DNA from: Cyathus striatus
Lineage: Eukaryota > Basidiomycota > Agaricomycetes > Agaricales > Nidulariaceae
Direction: 5' to 3'
Length of the DNA stretch: 64,000 nucleotides
Assembly (NCBI GenBank): GCA_025738555.1
Contig: JAOVFP010000009.1
Location: 3,782,001 to 3,846,000 of the forward strand
In this document: positions 21,440 to 33,489 of the stretch, piece after piece
Layout of the letters: every line of letters starts with the position of its first letter
How positions within the stretch are numbered: position 1 is the first letter of the stretch
Program-made: the position numbers and the translations under genes
Notes under the pieces: generated by a model
The model's input: the letters and a program-made list of their open reading frames with translations, nothing else
Told to the model about the DNA's origin: nothing
Database searches by the model: none

Positions 21440-24400
21440 CTCTTTTAATGTCAATCACAGCTGATCAAACGAATGACTTCTCACTCGCAATTATTTCAGT
21501 TTGGGACATTTACAAGAGTAATCATCGTCCTCGACGTGGCTAAGGGTAGATAAAATAACTCCACGATATTCGTTCCCAATTATATTTGATCGTGAAATAT
21601 TCACAAGAGTAATTCATCGTCCTCGATACAGCCAAACGCCATGACATCATCACAACATTGCGTGCATCTATTTTAAGAAAACATACCATCGCATCAAAAT
21701 TAACCCGATTTGGGTAAATCCCATCACTCATCATCATCTTGTTCGATTTCCACGATATCGAACGTATCGCTAAAAAATATCCTGTGTCTTCCCATTCATG
21801 AGCGTGTAATTGTGTGGCGCTAACAATAATTCAATGCAATAAGCCTGCGTTCATGTAAATTCCCACGCTTTGACAGCGCTAGCTAACATCACAATTGCAA
21901 TATTATAAAGTAGTGATAATATCACACCATTCAACAACTGCGTAAGACACGACTAAATGTTGTGGAATGGACACAACATTGCGTGCATCTATTTTTAGAA
22001 GCATACCCACGCATCAAAACAAATCCAATTAAGGTAGATCCCATCACTCATCACCATCTCGTTCGATTTCCACGATATATAACGTATTTCTATAAAATAT
22101 TCTGTGTCTTCCCATTCATGAACGTATAATTCTGAGGCGCTAACAATAATTCAATACAATAAGCCTATGTTCATGTTAATTCCCACGCTTCGACAGTGCC
22201 AGCTAACATCACAATTGCAATATTATCAAGTGGTGATAATATCACACCATTCAACAGCTGCATAAGACGCGACTAAATGTTGTGGAATGGACACAACATT
22301 GCGTGCATCTATTTTTAGAAGCATACCCACGCATCAAAACAAATCCGATTAAGGTAGATCCCATCACTCATCACCATCTCGTTCGATTTCCACGATATAT
22401 AACGTATTTCTATAAAATATTCTGCGTCTTCCCATTCATGAACGTATAATTCTGAGGCGCTAACAATAATTCAATGCAATAAGCCTATGTTCATGTTAAT
22501 TCCCACGCTTCGACAGTGCCAGCTAACATCACAATTGCAATATTATCAAGTGGTGATAATATCACACCATTCAACAGCTGCATAAGACGCGACTAAATGT
22601 TGTGGAATGGACACAACATTGCGTGCATCTATTTTTAGAAGCATACCCACGCATCAAAACAAATCCGATTAAGGTAGATCCCATCACTCATCACCATCTC
22701 ATTCGATTTCCACAATATCTAATGTATTTCTAAAAAATATCCTGCGTCCTCCTATTCATGAGCGTGTAATTCTGAGGCGCTAACAATAATTCCATACAAT
22801 AAGCCTGCATTCATGTAAATTCCCACGCTTCAACAGTGCTAGCTAACATCACAATTGCAATATTATCAAGTAGTGATAATATCATGGCATTCAACAGATG
22901 CATAAGACGCGACTAAATGTTGTGGAATTGACACAACATTGCGTGCGTCTATTTTAAGAAACATACCCGCCCATCAAAACAAATCCGATTGTGGTAGATC
23001 CCATCACTCGTTGCCATCTCGTTCGATTTCCACGATATCTAACGTATTTCTAAAAAATATCCTGCGTCTTCCTATTCAACGTATAATTCTGAGGCTCTAA
23101 CAATAATTCAATGCAATGAACTTGCGTTCATGTAAATTTCCACGCTTCGACAGTGCCAGCTAACATCATAATTGCAATATTATCAAGTAGTGATAATATC
23201 ACACCATTCAACAGCTGCATAAGACGCGACTAAATGTTGTGGAATTGACACAACATTGCGTGTATCTATTTTAAGAAACATACCCACGCATCAAATCAAA
23301 TCCGATTAAGGTAGATCCCATCATTCGTCGCCATCTCGTTCGATTTCCATGATATCTCAAGTACTTCTGGAGGGTATCCATTCATGATCGTGTAATTCTG
23401 AGGCGCTAACAATAATTCAATGTAATAAGCTTGCGTTCATGTAGATTCCCACGCTTCGACAGTGCCAGCTAACATCACAATTGCAATATTATAAAGTGGT
23501 GATAATATCACACCATTCAACAGCTGCATAAGACGCGACCAAATGTTGCGGAATTGACAGAACATAGTGTGCATCTATTTTAAGAGACATACCCATGCAT
23601 CAAAACAAATCCGATTAAGGTAAATCCCATCACTCGTCGCCATCTTGTTCGATTTCCACTATATCTAACGTATTTCTGGAGGGTATCCTGCGTCTTCCCA
23701 TTCATGAACGTGTAATTGTGTGGCGCAAACGATAATTCAATGCAATAAGCCTGCGTTCATGTAAATTCCCACGCTTCGACTGTGCTCGCTAACATCACAA
23801 TTGCAATATTATCAAGTAGTGATAATATCACGGCATTCAACAGCTGCATAAGACGCGACCAAATGTTGTGGAATTGACATAACATTGCGTGCGCCTATTT
23901 CAAAAAACATACTCAGCCATCAAAACAAATCCGATTAAGGTAGATCCCATCACTCGTCGCCATCTCATTCGATTTCCACGATATCTCAAGTACTTCTGGA
24001 GGGTATCCTGCATCTTCCCATTCATGAACGTGTAATTCTGAGGCGCTAACAATAATTCAATGCAATGAACTTGCGTTCATGTAAATTCCCACGCTTCGAC
24101 TGTGCTAGCTAACATCATAATTTCAATATTATCAAGTAGTGATAATATCACGGCATTCAACAACTGAATAAGACGTGACTAAATGTTGTGGAATTGACAC
24201 AACATAGCGTGCATGAATTTTAAGAAACATACCCATGCATCAAAACAAATCCGATTAAGGTAAATCCCATCACTCGTCGCCATCTCGTTCAATTTCCACA
24301 ATATCTCAAGTACTTCTGGAGGGTATCCTGCGTCTTCCCATTCATGATCATGTAATTCTGAGGCGCTAACAATAATTCAATGCAATGAGCTTGCGTTCAT

Positions 24401-25629
24401 GTAAATTCCCACGCTTAGACAGTGCTAGCTAACATCACAATTGCAATATTATCAAGTGGTGATAATATCACACCATTCAACAGCTGCATAAGACGCGACT
24501 AAGTGTTGTGAAATGGGTACAACATTGCGTGCATCTACTTTATGAAACATACTAACCGATCAAAACATACCAATTTGGATCAATCCCATCACTCTACACC
24601 ATATCGTTTAATATCCACGACATTCACAATTAGATCAGGTCGTGATATTTTCACGAGATTGATTTATCGTCCTGGACGTGGCTAAACGTCGTGACATCGT
24701 CACAACATTGCGTATATGTATTTTTTTGAATACATACCAACCCATCAAAACAATCCCGATTTGGGCAGATCCCATCACTCTATGCCATCTCGTTTTATTT
24801 CAACGACATCTGACTTAATTCTAAAATGTATCCTTCGTATTTTTAACCATGTACGTACCATTCTGAGACGCATCACATATGCAATATGTCTGCCCTGTTC
24901 CCAGAGAAATTCCCACGCGCAGACAGTACTACTATAGATCTAAACTGCAAAATTATGAAGTAGTGACAATGTCACGCCATTCAATAGCAGTGTAAGACAT
25001 GACTAAATGTTGTGAAATAGGCACCAAATTTCGTCATGACGTAATTTAAAAGTGTTGTAGGACCCGACTAAATGCCGTGATAATATCGCAACCTTAAACC
25101 TGTCATTTGTTTTTAGAAATCATTCTAACCGAAGAGAACGAACCCAATTTGGGTTGATCCCTTCACGATTTGCCATCTAACGTATTGTTCTATGCATTTA
25201 GGAAAGCGACGAGTTGAAATCCTGAAACGTCAAAAGAAGTGCAATACATCAAGATGATGTCCAGATGAATTTCCGCCACCAACCTCTTTTTGTTAATGTA
25301 TTAATTACAAAATAATTATGTAGCGTTAATCACACCCCATCAAAGATTTGACTACGACACGACCAAAAGTAGTGGTATTATCACAACATTGCACGAATCT
25401 TTTCTAGGGTACATGTCAACAGACACAAACAATTTTTATTTGGGTAGTCTTTACTCATCCTCCCATATCTAAGTGGTGGTTATTTAACGACATAGTTTTG
25501 ATCTGGTGACCGGCTACATTCGTGATGTGAAGCCTAACACCAATATGGTACCCCATGTAAGTGAATAGCGTACCCTTCTAATCGTAAAATTGGAACCCCT
25601 CTGGAACACTACCCACCCCGGACCATGTG
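21440..25629 (+). repeat. 320-bp satellite, block A, forward orientation
   Basis: CACAACATTGCGTGCATC recurs at 21972, 22292, 22612 and 22932, exactly 320 bp apart, then at slightly variable spacing to about 24500; flanking copies are more diverged. Each monomer contains the 13-bp palindrome GTGATAATATCAC, AAGACGCGACTAAATGTTG, and CAAAACAAATCCGATTAAGG. The three central copies are nearly identical, so amplification was recent. A second variant with GTCGTGATATTTTCACGAGA appears at the ends. No genes. Confidence 0.9.
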
Positions 25630-26510
25630 CCCATATCGGGTATGTTTTGATGAGTTGATATGTTTTCTTAAAATGGATACATGCAATGTTGGGTCCATTC
25701 CACAACATTTAGACATGTCTTATACAGATGTTGAATGGCATGATATTATCACCACTTTATAATATTGCAATTGTGATGTTGGCTAGCACTGTCGAAGCAT
25801 GGGAATATACGTGAACGCAGGCTTATTGCATTGAATTATTGTTAGCCCCTCAGAAGTACACGTTCATGAATGGGAAGATGCAGGATAGTTCATAGAAATA
25901 TGTTGAATGCTGTGGAAATACAATGAAACGGCATAGAGTGATGGGATCTACCCATATCGGGTATGTTTTGATGAGTTGATATGTTTTCTTAAAATAGATA
26001 CATGCAATGTTGGGTCCATTCCACAACATTTAGACACGTCTTATACAGATGTTGAATGCCATGATATTATCACTACCTGATAATATTACAATGGAGACTT
26101 TAGCTAGCACGGTCCAAGCGTGGGAATTTATGTGGACATAGGCTCACTCGACAGGAATAATGTTAGCACCTCAGAAGTACATGTTCATGAATGGGAAGAC
26201 GCAGGATAGTTCGTAGAAATATGTTGGATGTTGTGGAAATACAATGAAACAGCATAAAGTGATGGGATCTACCCAAAATGGGTATATTTTGATGGGATTG
26301 TACATTTTCTTAAAATAGATGCACGCAATGTTGTATCCATTTCACAACATTTAGTCGCGTCTTATACAGCTGTTGAATGGCGTGATATTATCACCACTTT
26401 ATAATATTGCAATTGTGATGTTAGCTAGCACTGTCGAAGCGTGGGAATATATGTGAACGCAGGCTTATTGCATTGAATTATTGTTAGTGCCTCAGAATTA
26501 CACCTCGTCT
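25630..26510 (-). repeat. 320-bp satellite, inverted segment
   Basis: From about 25630 the same satellite continues as its reverse complement: GATGTTGAATGGCATGATAT, CATTGAATTATTGTTAG and TTCATGAATGGGAAGA are the complements of the forward monomer words. About two and a half monomers are present. The switch makes a head-to-head junction within the array. Confidence 0.85.
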
Positions 26511-27305
26511 TGCAGGAAGAACACTCCATACGGAGGCATGATACCACATGCTTTCACACGTGGAATGGGAACCACTGAATAAACCTACCGGAAATGCCAG
26601 GTCTCAGGCATGGCCAGGTGCCTATGGCGTGCTAATGCACAGTGCTGGTACAGCATGGTTAGATAGCAGCATTTGCCATGAGTCTAAGTCCTCATGTCTT
26701 TTCCTATGATGTGATAAGATATGACTTTGATATCCTATTATTAGAATAGACGCATGCTTAACTCGATCTCCAGCCTTACTGGTAATTATTTCCCATCAGT
26801 GTCAAGAATAAACTCTGACCTCGGTGTTTCTATTCTTAGATGCTTTCCTACTTAGGCTAGTTTTGTCCCTTATTAGTGCAATCATTCCCATGCTAGCTAA
26901 CGGTCTGGGACCTCTACCTTAGCTACTAAATACAACCCATATATATCATACCGTTTGTAAGTAGTGCTTAGAATATAGAAATAAATGTTTTATAGTGGGT
27001 AGAAGTACGCTATGCATATTATCTCCCCCCAACCAATAAATGACTGTCCTCAGTCACCGTTCCTTTGGGTATGATCACTGTTCACACGCCTCTAAAAACC
27101 TAATGTGAAGTCCCTGCCTTATGTTTATCTCATATGGAAACCCAAGCTTAACTTATGACTCCAGCAAACAAAATGGTGCTTGTCTTATTGCCGACACCAT
27201 GCCTCTATTTAATCTGCGCTTATCTCCTGGCTCCCTTTTTTCTCCAACATCTCTCATTCCCTTACTATACGTTTTATCCCTCTGCTTTCCACTTATTCCT
27301 GCGTT
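26511..27305. other. Upstream flank of the 27306 gene
   Basis: The satellite ends and moderately GC-richer unique sequence begins. A CTCCCCCCAACCAATAAATG word at about 27024 is echoed downstream of the gene at about 29536 (CTCCAACAATAAAAGCCGTC after a C run), so related sequence may bracket the gene as in a transposed or retrotransposon-derived unit. The last 150 bp are pyrimidine-rich (TTTTCTCCAACATCTCTCAT) as expected for a promoter. No gene seen. Confidence 0.4.
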
Positions 27306-29111
27306 ATGTCCGATATCAATATCTTGCCCGAAGACCTGGCCCTCTGCCAAGAGATTGCTGCGAAGGCGGCTACCGAAGCTGCAGTGCGTGCCCTAACAGA
27401 GGCAATTTCCCAGGTAAAAGCGCAATGTGCAGAGGAGGAGGCACATTGGGTTAGAGCTGAAGAAGAAGCTGTGATGCTTGCTGAAGTAGAAGCACGAGCA
27501 TGTCGGGTTGCTGAAGAAGCCACTGCACGGGCCAAATCTGAAGCAGAGGCTCGACGCTTGAAAGCTGAGGAGGCCACTGCTGCTAAGCAAGCTGAAGCCA
27601 ATGCTGTGGCTGCTACCCTTTTTCCAGAGACTGATTTCCCCATGGTGCCTCCCAATTATCCAGTTCCTTCTTTTACAGCCCTGGACGCCTCCACTGCCCC
27701 TCCTTCTCCTACTATGGAGGAAAAAGATGAACTTCTTGGTATGTCTCCTTTTCTATTCATTGAATTTTGCTAATGCTAATTGGTGTATTTTTAGAAGACA
27801 ATGTTTCTCTCCTGCTTGATCTTTCCAGTGTTGCCGCCAGAAAATGCAAAGTAGCTCCCAAACCTATTACCACTTTTGCTCCAGCTTCCAAGCGCCGCAA
27901 GATTCCAGGTGGGGTAGAGATCACTGTCCCCTTAGAACAGATCATCCCCCTGCCTGAATGTAAGTTTATTTTTTCCTAACTGGTTTATTAGCTACTTCTC
28001 CTTCTGTGGCTGTTAGTGAACCCGAGCCTGCTTCTGCTTCAGGCTACCACCTCTGTGACCATTCCACTACGTCCACTCCGGCCTCGACTACCCGGTACAC
28101 TCATTCCCCTCAAGTTGCTATCATGGACCCAGCTAAAGCTAAAGCCTCTAAATCTTCCAAGACTTTGAAGGGGTCATCCAAAGCTACTAGTATGAAGACG
28201 GTCAAATGTACCCCTGAAGAGATGCCTCAGCTTGTCTCAAATGAGCCGATCAATGTTGAACTTCTCAAGAATAACCTCCTTGAGCTTCTTCAGCATTTCG
28301 GTGCTCATATTTGTACTAATTGCATATCCCAAGCCTGAGAATGTGTTTTTCGTGGATTTGGTCTCAAATGTAGCACCTGCTCCTCTGTTTCCACCTCACA
28401 CTGCTCCTTTTCCATTCCTCCCCCCAATACTGAGTTCGCTTTATCTATTGCATGTTGTGTTGGTGATTCTTCGATAGTTGGTACGTGTTCTTGCTCCTTT
28501 TTCCTTTCTCTTTGCTAACCCCCTTTTTGATTACAGGTTTAAATGAAGCTTGCCATGCTCTCGATGTTAGTCATACACATGCTTATCGTGCTTCATTGGC
28601 AGCAGAATTAGAGCAAGTGGAGTATGCCCAGAACTGTATCGCAGTGGTTCGTCACTTGGAGGACATTGCATTTCTTCATTCATTCAATCACTTGCATGCT
28701 GTTCACGGTATTTCTCCTGACTTTACTCATGATAATCTCGACAACCTTAGGGAGTTAGCCAATTCCCTCGACCCTTGGCTCCCAAATCGTAAAGCCTTTA
28801 TGTCACTTGAGGCTGCATTAGAGTGCGCATTCGCCCTTCACACTTTCAACTTACGTGCTACCTCCACTCGTGACCTTGCCGGATTTCCTGATGCTAAAGC
28901 AACTGTTGCAATCTGGGACTTCACTCGTTCCTTGCGTGCTCGCAACCTTAGTGAATTGGGTGGGCTTTTTACTAATCGCCAGTTGTACCCTCTGTCCCTT
29001 GAGGACCATTCCAGCAATGCTCCTGGTCCTTCCAGGTCGTCTACTGTTAGGGCTACACATGAAGGGAATACTGAGCATTCGGTTGATTTGGATAAGGAGG
29101 ATTTAGTTTAG
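27306..29111 (+). pseudogene. Uncharacterised four-exon gene with an in-frame TGA
   Basis: Exons 27306-27738, 27795-27959, 27992-28480 and 28537-29111 join in frame (554 codons). An in-frame TGA lies at 28336-28338. The N-terminal ~110 residues are an Ala/Glu-rich coiled coil (EEAHWVRAEEEAVMLAEVEA). A Pro/Ser-rich linker follows with KRRKIPGG and a Lys/Ser-rich stretch (AKAKASKSSKTLKG). Then comes a Cys cluster, CTNCI...CVFRGFGLKCSTC...HCSF, and a helical C-terminal part (LAAELEQVEYAQNCIAVVRH; DNLDNLRELANSLDPW). The layout (coiled coil, Cys cluster of Zn-knuckle type, helical tail) matches uncharacterised multi-copy proteins of Agaricomycetes. The TGA sits just before the conserved Cys cluster and would be one C-to-T change from CGA, so the copy is probably recently inactivated. 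Intron 2 is only 32 bp. Confidence 0.6.
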
Positions 29112-30520
29112 TCACTGTGCAGCTTATGGACTTTTTAAAAAAAAACACTTGCATGTCTGTACTTGCCCTTATCAGAGTTTTCATAAAATAAATGTTGCTA
29201 TTTCTCGGTCTTACTTGTGTGGATGTGTGACTTACAACCATAAGTGCTTCTCAAGATTTTTAGCCAACTGCTATCTTATTAACTAGTTGCTGTTCAGCGA
29301 GAGTCTGAGTGCTTGTAATCATATTGATGCACACATTTGATGCATGATGTGTCTTATCCCACTGAGTGATGCCGAAATTAAAAGATTTCATCTCGGAGTT
29401 ATGGTGGACTTTCCATCTACATCTGCTTAGATTATGCATGTGTCATGATTGACTTCATCACTATGTTTCTAAACTTGTTGCACCTAGCGTACTGTTCATG
29501 CGATTTCAAAATTTCAGCTCTGTGCACCTACTCTCCCCCCCCCTCCAACAATAAAAGCCGTCCTCTGTGTACTTGCCAGACAATGTGCTAGCTATCAGAA
29601 GTCATGAACAGTGTGATACACATTTTGTCTGGACACTGATCCCAATTTTAGTAATTAGCTTATGTCTTCTTTTGCCTGTAGCTCGCTGTTGGATGGTATA
29701 AAAACCCTGTAGTTTCCTGATGCTCGTATGTTTGGATATTCGTGATTTACTCTGGTCCATCCCAGATGCCTGTATCTAGTCTAAATGTCTATCTTACCAC
29801 TTAGCTAATGTGTAAATTACTGTATTTGTATCAACTATATAACTCCTCTAGCTGTAGTTCTGTACAATATCTAATAAGTAGAGTTAAGTAGTAGAAGGGC
29901 AGTCTTTTGTGCCCTGAGAAAATATGATTGAGCAGTATTTGCTAGTACTTGTGAGCTTGAGATTCTAAGTGCAATGAGAGTTGAAGTCGTAAGCCTGTGT
30001 TAAGTCCGAAGTTAAGGAATGCGCATCAAACATGCATCAAACACACATCAAACACGCATCAAACACGCATCAAACGTGCATCAAACACACATCAAAGCAT
30101 TCACTAAGCTCGCATTCCTTTGTGAACGATGGTCTTTGACACTTTCCCATTACTTTACTGTGCCTGGAAGCATCTTGCATCTGAGTCTTACCCACAGAGC
30201 ACTTTCTTAGTGAGTGTACACTACAAAATAATCTTTCTGAATCATTTTGGAATAACTACCTCATTATATTACAAGAGCACATATTACACCTTGTGTTAGC
30301 TAACTACTAAACATTGCGAAAATTAACATCCCCTATTTCTTCAAATGGATCTGGAATACAGTCATAAAATGAGTCTGGATATGGATCTGTAGGTAGAAAA
30401 GAAAGAAGGTTTTGGCCAAGATTAAAAGTACAGAATTTTTTAACTGCATCCATGTAAAGATTTGGACAACCATGCACTCACCCATCCTCCATGTACCCTT
30501 CCCCAATCCAAATTACCACC
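29112..30520. other. 3' flank and unique AT-rich DNA
   Basis: No gene. Pyrimidine tracts and the C-run/AATAAA word at about 29536 are the only marks before a short 10-bp repeat at 30025-30097. The last 150 bp (30420-30540) lead into the TGTCACA array and are shared with nothing else I can see. Confidence 0.5.
30025..30097 (+). repeat. 10-bp microsatellite CATCAAACAC, about 7 copies
   Basis: CATCAAACAT, CATCAAACAC, CATCAAACAC, CATCAAACAC, CATCAAACGT, CATCAAACAC and CATCAAAG follow one another with a shared G or A between units. The variation is mostly C/T or G/A at the last two positions. Confidence 0.85.
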
Positions 30521-30559
30521 ACCTGATCCATTATATCTGATAGTTGCAGCCTCTTGTCT

Positions 30560-31275
30560 TGACCTGTCACGTATGTCACACCTGTTATGTACGTCACATA
30601 TGTCGCATTTGTCACATTTGTCACACCTGTCACGTATGTCACATCTGTTATGCATATCACACATCTCATGTATGTCACACATGTCACACCGTCATATTTG
30701 TTATGTATGTCACATGTCTCATGTATGTCACATGTCTCATGTATGTCACATGTCTCATGTATGTCACATGTCTCATGTATGTCACACGTGTCACACCTGT
30801 TATGCATGTCACATTTGTCACATGTGTCACAGTACGAATGTCACGCTCCTCACATATGTCACATCTGTTGTATATATCGTGTATGTATCATTTGTTATAC
30901 TTGTCACACTTTTTATACATGTCACACCTGTTATATATGTCACATTTGTCATGCATATCACATTTATCTTACATATCACACTTGTTACACTCATAACACT
31001 TGTCACATATGTCACACATTTTACTACTGGTCATATATATCACACTTATCACTCCCATCTGTCACAAATGTCATGCTTTTCACATTTGTCACCCTTTTTC
31101 CTGTCTGTTATACCTGTCACACACTTCAAGCATCATTCATATAACACTTATCATATTTTACACATTTGTCACATTTTCCATGTCTGTTATATCTGTTGTA
31201 CATTTTCTCTCATCTTGTTACACTTTTCTCACATGTCACATTTTTCAGTTATATTACACATCATACTTCTATAAA
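30560..31275 (+). repeat. Left arm of inverted TGTCACA array
   Basis: Hundreds of bases are built from 9- to 10-bp words around GTCACA (TATGTCACACCTGTTATG, CATTTGTCACATTTGTCA). A 20-bp unit with CATGTCTCATGTATGTCA is perfectly repeated four times at about 30711-30785. Because the words are near multiples of 3 and lack stops, open frames exist in several phases (for example 30462-31274); these are artefacts. The reverse complement of this array forms 32350-32960. Confidence 0.9.
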
Positions 31276-32070
31276 TATTACATACATTACAAATTGAAGA
31301 TTCTATTTCATTCCCCTACTTCAAACCTGTTTTGGTGAACACATCTTTAGTGTACCAATCTTCAGTATTAAAATAGAAACATATGACTTGCTATAATATA
31401 TCTGAACACAAAGAACTGCATTGTACACAGCACACAAGTTGGGGTCAAGATCCTTATGTTTCTGATCTTTGTCAAAGCTCACATCAGTATTTAGACATTC
31501 ATACAGTTACATGTGTAATAATTGTCTCAAGAATCTCATGTCAAATATGACATATATGACACTATGCCATCTGCAATCAGTTTGAAATTGTCAAGGTTGA
31601 TAGCCTTCACTGAGTTATGGGAATTATACATTTTAAGCACTCACATGATTGTTACATTTAGCTACTTGTTATATTTAAGTCTCAGATGAAAGTAAGCTGA
31701 GAGTCAGTTGAGACATCTGTGAGAATGATACATACAACAGCTGGTTATGTAGCAGTTCTTGCTTATGAATAGATAAGTACAAGTAGAACATGAAAACAGT
31801 ATCATATTGACATCAAGATTTGAGACACTAGAAAGTTATAAGTTTTAACAATAACATGGAACCATAGTAGAATGAGTGACATGAATAAAACAACACAATT
31901 GGACTAAACATGAAGTGAGACAAAGAGATAAGAGATGTGATAGTGGGAAGATAGTATACAGTTAGTACTATGTGATATATGAGAAAAAATGTGATGGATG
32001 TGGTGAATAGGGAAAGTGTGAAATGTGTAGCTTGTCAGGAAAGTTGCAACAGGTGGCAGGAAAGGGACAA
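31276..32070. other. Spacer between the inverted arrays
   Basis: AT-rich sequence without gene or repeat that I can define. It separates the left array from the LTR-like sequence. Confidence 0.5.
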
Positions 32071-32289
32071 TGTTAGATATTCTGGGTTGTACAGCCTCTG
32101 GTTCAGGCCTTGGTAGGAGTTTGGTTGATAACTCTAGTATATAAACCCCCTGTAATTTGATAGTTGACCACAAGTTTCCTCCTATTTGTATTTGTATCTG
32201 TGTCTGTGTCTGTGTCTGAGCTTTTCATCTCTTATCATCCTCCTTTTTCTCAATCTACCCCCCTTCATTATTTGTTGCTTCAGACAACA
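32071..32289 (+). mobile_element. LTR-like sequence (possible copia-type LTR)
   Basis: The stretch begins TGTTAGATATTCTGGG and ends CTTCAGACAACA, i.e. TG...CA ends. It contains a TATA box in TCTAGTATATAAACCCCC (about 32137-32154), a pyrimidine-rich end, and is followed by ATTGGTCACAGAAATGG, which resembles the TTGGTATCAGAG-type primer-binding site of copia elements. A TCTGTG microrepeat lies at 32198-32218. No gag or pol frame is visible downstream and no second LTR was found, so it would be a relic. Confidence 0.42.
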
Positions 32290-32349
32290 ATTGGTCACAG
32301 AAATGGTGTAATGGGTAGCAGGAAAAGAAAAAGCATGGCATGTAGTAAT

Positions 32350-32960
32350 ATAGGGAGGACACATATGACAAGTGGTAAAATTTGTGACAGATGTAATCTG
32401 TATGGCAAGTAAATTTACTTGTGAGATCAATATGCTAACAATGATATGTGGGAAAGGTATAAATGCAAAGTATAACAAGTGTGATATAGGTGCAAGCATA
32501 ACATACAGGAAAGGAGTGACAAATACAGAAAATGTGACATTTGTGACAGATGGGACTGATAAGTGAAACATATGTGATGAGCATAACAGGTGTGACGAAT
32601 CTGATAAGCGTGACATGTAAGAATGTAATATGCATGACAAATGTGACATACATAACAGGTGTGACATGTGTGACATACGTGATAAATACGACAGGTGTGA
32701 CAGGTGTGACATACATGAAACATGTAACATACATGAGATGTGTGATATGCATAACAAATGTGACATATGTGACAGGTGTGACAAATGTGACAAATGCGAC
32801 ATATGTGACGTACATAACAGGTGTGACATACGTGACAGGTGTGACAAGTATGACAAATGCTACATACGTGACATATGTGACAAATATGTGGAGCGTGACA
32901 TCCGTCACACTCGTGACATATGTGACGGATGTGACGGATGTGACAGCGGTGACATGTGGG
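32350..32960 (-). repeat. Right arm of inverted TGTGACA array
   Basis: TGTGACATACATGAAACATG, GTGACAGGTGTGACAAATG and similar words form the reverse complement of the left array. The order of word variants (for example GTGACGTACATAACAGGTGT against ACACCTGTTATGTACGTCAC at about 30580) matches the left arm read backwards, so this is a true inverted duplication and not merely the same motif. Open frames here (32182-32995, both strands) are artefacts of the repeat. Confidence 0.88.
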
Positions 32961-32999
32961 ATAATGTGATATTCCTATATTCATTTATAAATTAATATG

Positions 33000-33480
33000 C
33001 TATTATAACATACCATGATCACTTATGATCACTTCTACATTCATTAGTATTCACCAGTAGTCATTACACTTACATACTATAAAACACTATTATAACATAT
33101 CATGATCACATATGATTACTTCCACATTCATTAGTATTAACTAGTAGTCATTACACACTATAATACACCATTATACTATACCATGATCACTTATGATCAC
33201 TTCCACATCCATTAGTATTCACCAGTAGTCATTACACACTATAATATGCTATTACAACATACCATGATCACTTATGATCACTTACACATCCATTAGTATT
33301 CATTAGTAGTCAATAAGCCCTTTAATATCCATCATACACTATTATAACATCTAATGATCACCTTTGATCACTCATACATTCATTAATAATAATGAATACC
33401 ATTAGATTTTAGCAGTGATCATGGAAGTCAGGGATTTTGTGATCACTTTTTCATAAAACCTGGGCTTTTTATGATCCAAA
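33000..33480 (+). repeat. Block B TGATCA satellite, ~80-90-bp unit
   Basis: CCATGATCACTTATGATCAC with CATTCATTAGTATTCACCAG and TAGTCATTACAC recurs about five times (33012, 33098, 33181, 33263 and 33352 approximately). It ends in ATAAAACCTGGGCTTTTTATGATCC. Like the 7960-9487 satellite it carries two TGATCA words per unit, and its end resembles that array's end, but the monomers are not closely alike. Confidence 0.75.
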
Positions 33481-33489
33481 TGGCTAACA

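Noticed and set aside
21440..26510. Telomere proximity
   Set aside because: No TTAGGG/CCCTAA tandem repeats anywhere in the window; the satellite alone does not show a subtelomeric position.
27153..27655. Minus-strand 120-aa Ala/Ser-rich frame opposite the coiled-coil exon
   Set aside because: Shadow of the plus-strand GCn/GAn-rich exon 27306-27738, which has introns and a consistent continuation.
30462..32995. Long open frames of 100-270 codons on both strands (His/Cys/Ser/Met-rich or Asp/Cys/Arg-rich proteins)
   Set aside because: They are translations of the GTCACA/TGTGAC tandem arrays; the same DNA is open in several frames and strands because the repeat words lack stops. No gene-like features.
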